From assembly GCA_051294375.1 (NCBI GenBank), contig CM119265.1:18772631-18836630 (forward strand): 64,000 nucleotides of DNA, in the 5' to 3' direction. The notes beneath the pieces are model-generated. The model was not told the origin of the DNA and made no database searches. It was given only the letters and a program-made list of their open reading frames with translations. This stretch comes from Paraspadella gotoi (taxonomy: Eukaryota; Chaetognatha). This document shows, piece after piece, positions 62,548 through 64,000 of the stretch. Position numbers and translations under genes: made by a program. Within the stretch, counting starts at the first letter, position 1, and every line of letters begins with the position of its first letter.

Positions 62548-63649
62548 ATGAAGGTCATCTTCGCCGGCATCGTCGCCATGCTCGTCGTCGCTTCCGTCCA
62601 TGCCTCGGGTTGGTAATGTACAACGTATTTTGTACAAAGTATCTTTTTAAGAGGGTCCAACAAAAGCTCATATATTATATTTATAAGTTTATATACATGG
62701 TGACAATTTTACAAGCGCCGGTAGAAATACGCTGTCATTTGCAAACCAGTGGTTATTTCATTGATTTTAAAAATTAGTTGAGTAGAACATATTAAAGTCA
62801 TTTGTGTGTTCAAATTTTATATTGATCAGTTAAGATATGCCTTGGCAATGAGTGGAGAAAGTTGGCTTGTAAAATCGGGTTTTATTTTCCAACTCACTGT
62901 TTTTAAAATCAATTTTTTTTTCTTAGAAGCCAACTTTCTCCACTCATTGCCAAGGCATATCTTAACTGATCAATATAAAATTTGAACACATAAATGACTT
63001 TAATATGTTCTACTCAACTAATTTTTAAAATCAATGAAATAACCACTGGTTTGCAAATGACAGCGTATTTCTACCGGCGCTTGTAAAATTGTCACCATGT
63101 ACGTATATTTGACAGTATTTCGTTAAGGAATGAGACAAAATATTATTGTACTATTTATATTTTGTTCGACCACCTCCACTAGTATTTGAAAATATTTCAT
63201 TGCCACTGCCAGGAGGAAAATTCGACGTCGACGTTAACGAACCGGAAGTTAGAGATGCCGCCCAAGCCGCGGCCAGGGATTTGACGAGGATGATGAACAA
63301 CCCTCATCACCAGCTGTTGGAGAAGGTTCACGAGGCTAAAGCTCAGGTCTGTTTCAAATTAGGATTAAAAAAAAAATTAAATAAATAGGCGCTGAAGTTG
63401 ATCAATGTTCAATTTGTTTCCTTCCGCTTCCTTCTCTGTCCTCAGATCGTCTCGGGAATTCTCTATTATCTCAAACTCGAGATCCGCGAATCCGGATGCG
63501 ACAAGAAGGCGCCCCTCGCCGCCTGCGACGCCCCGCCCAAGGACTTTTATCAAATCTGCACGCTGAAGGTTCTCTCGCAGCCTTGGCTCAAGGTTCTCGA
63601 GGTCATTGGCGGCTGGGAGTCCACCAGATGCTACCCCGTCTACCACTAG
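62548..63649 (+). CDS. Type-2 cystatin 2 (tandem paralogue)
   Basis: Exons 62548-62608, 63213-63346 and 63446-63649 have exactly the lengths of cystatin 1 (61, 134 and 204 bases) and encode 132 residues plus TAG. The signal peptide is MKVIFAGIVAMLVVASVHA. The QxVxG loop reads Q-IVSG, again split by intron 2, and the canonical Pro-Trp is kept (SQPWLK). The four Cys and NNPHHQLL are shared with cystatin 1. It is therefore the more canonical inhibitor of the pair. Intron 1 is enlarged by a 404-bp palindromic MITE. The pair arose by tandem duplication that included the promoter. Confidence 0.92.
62696..63099. mobile_element. Palindromic MITE with TA target duplication (404 bp)
   Basis: It starts CATGGTGACAATTTTAC and ends with its reverse complement, flanked by TA at 62694-62695 and 63100-63101. 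The two halves are nearly perfect inverted copies meeting around 62915. The ends match the 957-bp element at 8828-9784, so both belong to one non-autonomous Tc1/mariner-like family. It is inserted in intron 1 of cystatin 2. Confidence 0.9.
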
Positions 63650-64000
63650 AGGGCGTCGCCTTTTTGTAGAGCATCGATCGAGACTCTCGTCCGCAAGAGG
63701 AAGAAGGTCGTCGATGGTCGTTTGAAGTAATTAAAAGTTGTTTGTTACTTCGTTTGCCAGTTTTGTCTCGGAATATATTAGGTTAAATTTAATTTCTTGT
63801 GGCTTAATTAGTTAAATTAATCGACATCATTCCAAAATTCATTCTCGACAGGGAGAAGGAAGCCAATGCCTACGGCCTTCAACGTAATCGAAAAAGCGAA
63901 GCATTTCAAACAGAAGTTAAAAATTTAGTGTCAGAATAAAAGGAAAAAAATAGAAAAAAGTTCTGAAAAAAAAAAGACATTTTGATTTGACATTCGATGT
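63650..64000. other. 3' region of cystatin 2; nothing further recognised
   Basis: About 350 bases after the cystatin 2 stop, becoming A-rich at the window edge. A TAATTAAAAG near 63728 may act in 3' processing. Confidence 0.5.

Overview
This is a eukaryotic nuclear window, very probably from an invertebrate animal and most likely an arthropod (inferred from gene content; I cannot name the species). Coding exons are GC-rich, small and numerous, with GT-AG introns mostly of 60-400 bp. Introns and intergenic DNA are AT-rich and packed with (CT)n/(GA)n microsatellites. Five runs of N (10, 25, 100, 25 and 25 bases) mark assembly gaps, and two of the 25-N gaps sit inside large repeated structures that look like assembly artefacts.

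Layout. 1-7.3 kb (minus): first two coding exons of a neuronal calcium sensor protein (neurocalcin/hippocalcin family), running off the left edge. 7.3-11.5 kb: AT-rich DNA with a 957-bp foldback MITE. 11.5-22.0 kb: a 10.5-kb imperfect palindrome with no convincing gene, centred on a 25-N gap. 22.7-24.6 kb (plus): a four-exon gene for an unrecognised 149-residue protein with a TTAA-flanked foldback element in its third intron. 25.5-26.8 kb (minus): a five-exon gene for an unrecognised protein of about 165 residues. 27.5-58.0 kb (plus): a nearly complete axonemal dynein heavy chain gene of the DNAH3 type, about 88 exons and about 3,960 codons, from the N-terminal tail through linker, six AAA modules and stalk to the natural stop. 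Its introns carry, on the opposite strand, an array of tRNA-Lys(CTT) genes, one tRNA-Gly(GCC), a tRNA-Val-like pseudogene and tRNA-derived SINE copies. 58.6-59.0 kb (plus): a small protamine-like gene with nine Lys/Arg/Ser/Cys repeats. 60.2-63.6 kb (plus): two tandem type-2 cystatin genes, the second with a copy of the same MITE in its first intron.

How it fits together. DNAH3 is a single-headed inner-arm dynein of motile axonemes. The protamine-like protein next to it would suit sperm chromatin. The two small unrecognised proteins beside DNAH3, one of them divergently transcribed from it, have the short, Pro/Tyr/Trp/Arg-rich composition often seen in axonemal and sperm-tail proteins. The cluster is therefore plausibly sperm-related (inference only). 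The calcium sensor and the cystatins look functionally unrelated.

Caution. DNAH3 homology changes reading frame in at least ten places although nearly all splice sites are intact, and exons 53-55 are duplicated across a 25-N gap. Most of this probably reflects low-accuracy gap-filling sequence, but two frame breaks are shared by both duplicate copies and need a check. DNAH3 exon numbers in this annotation start at 1 with the exon at 28004; a candidate upstream start exon is called exon 0.
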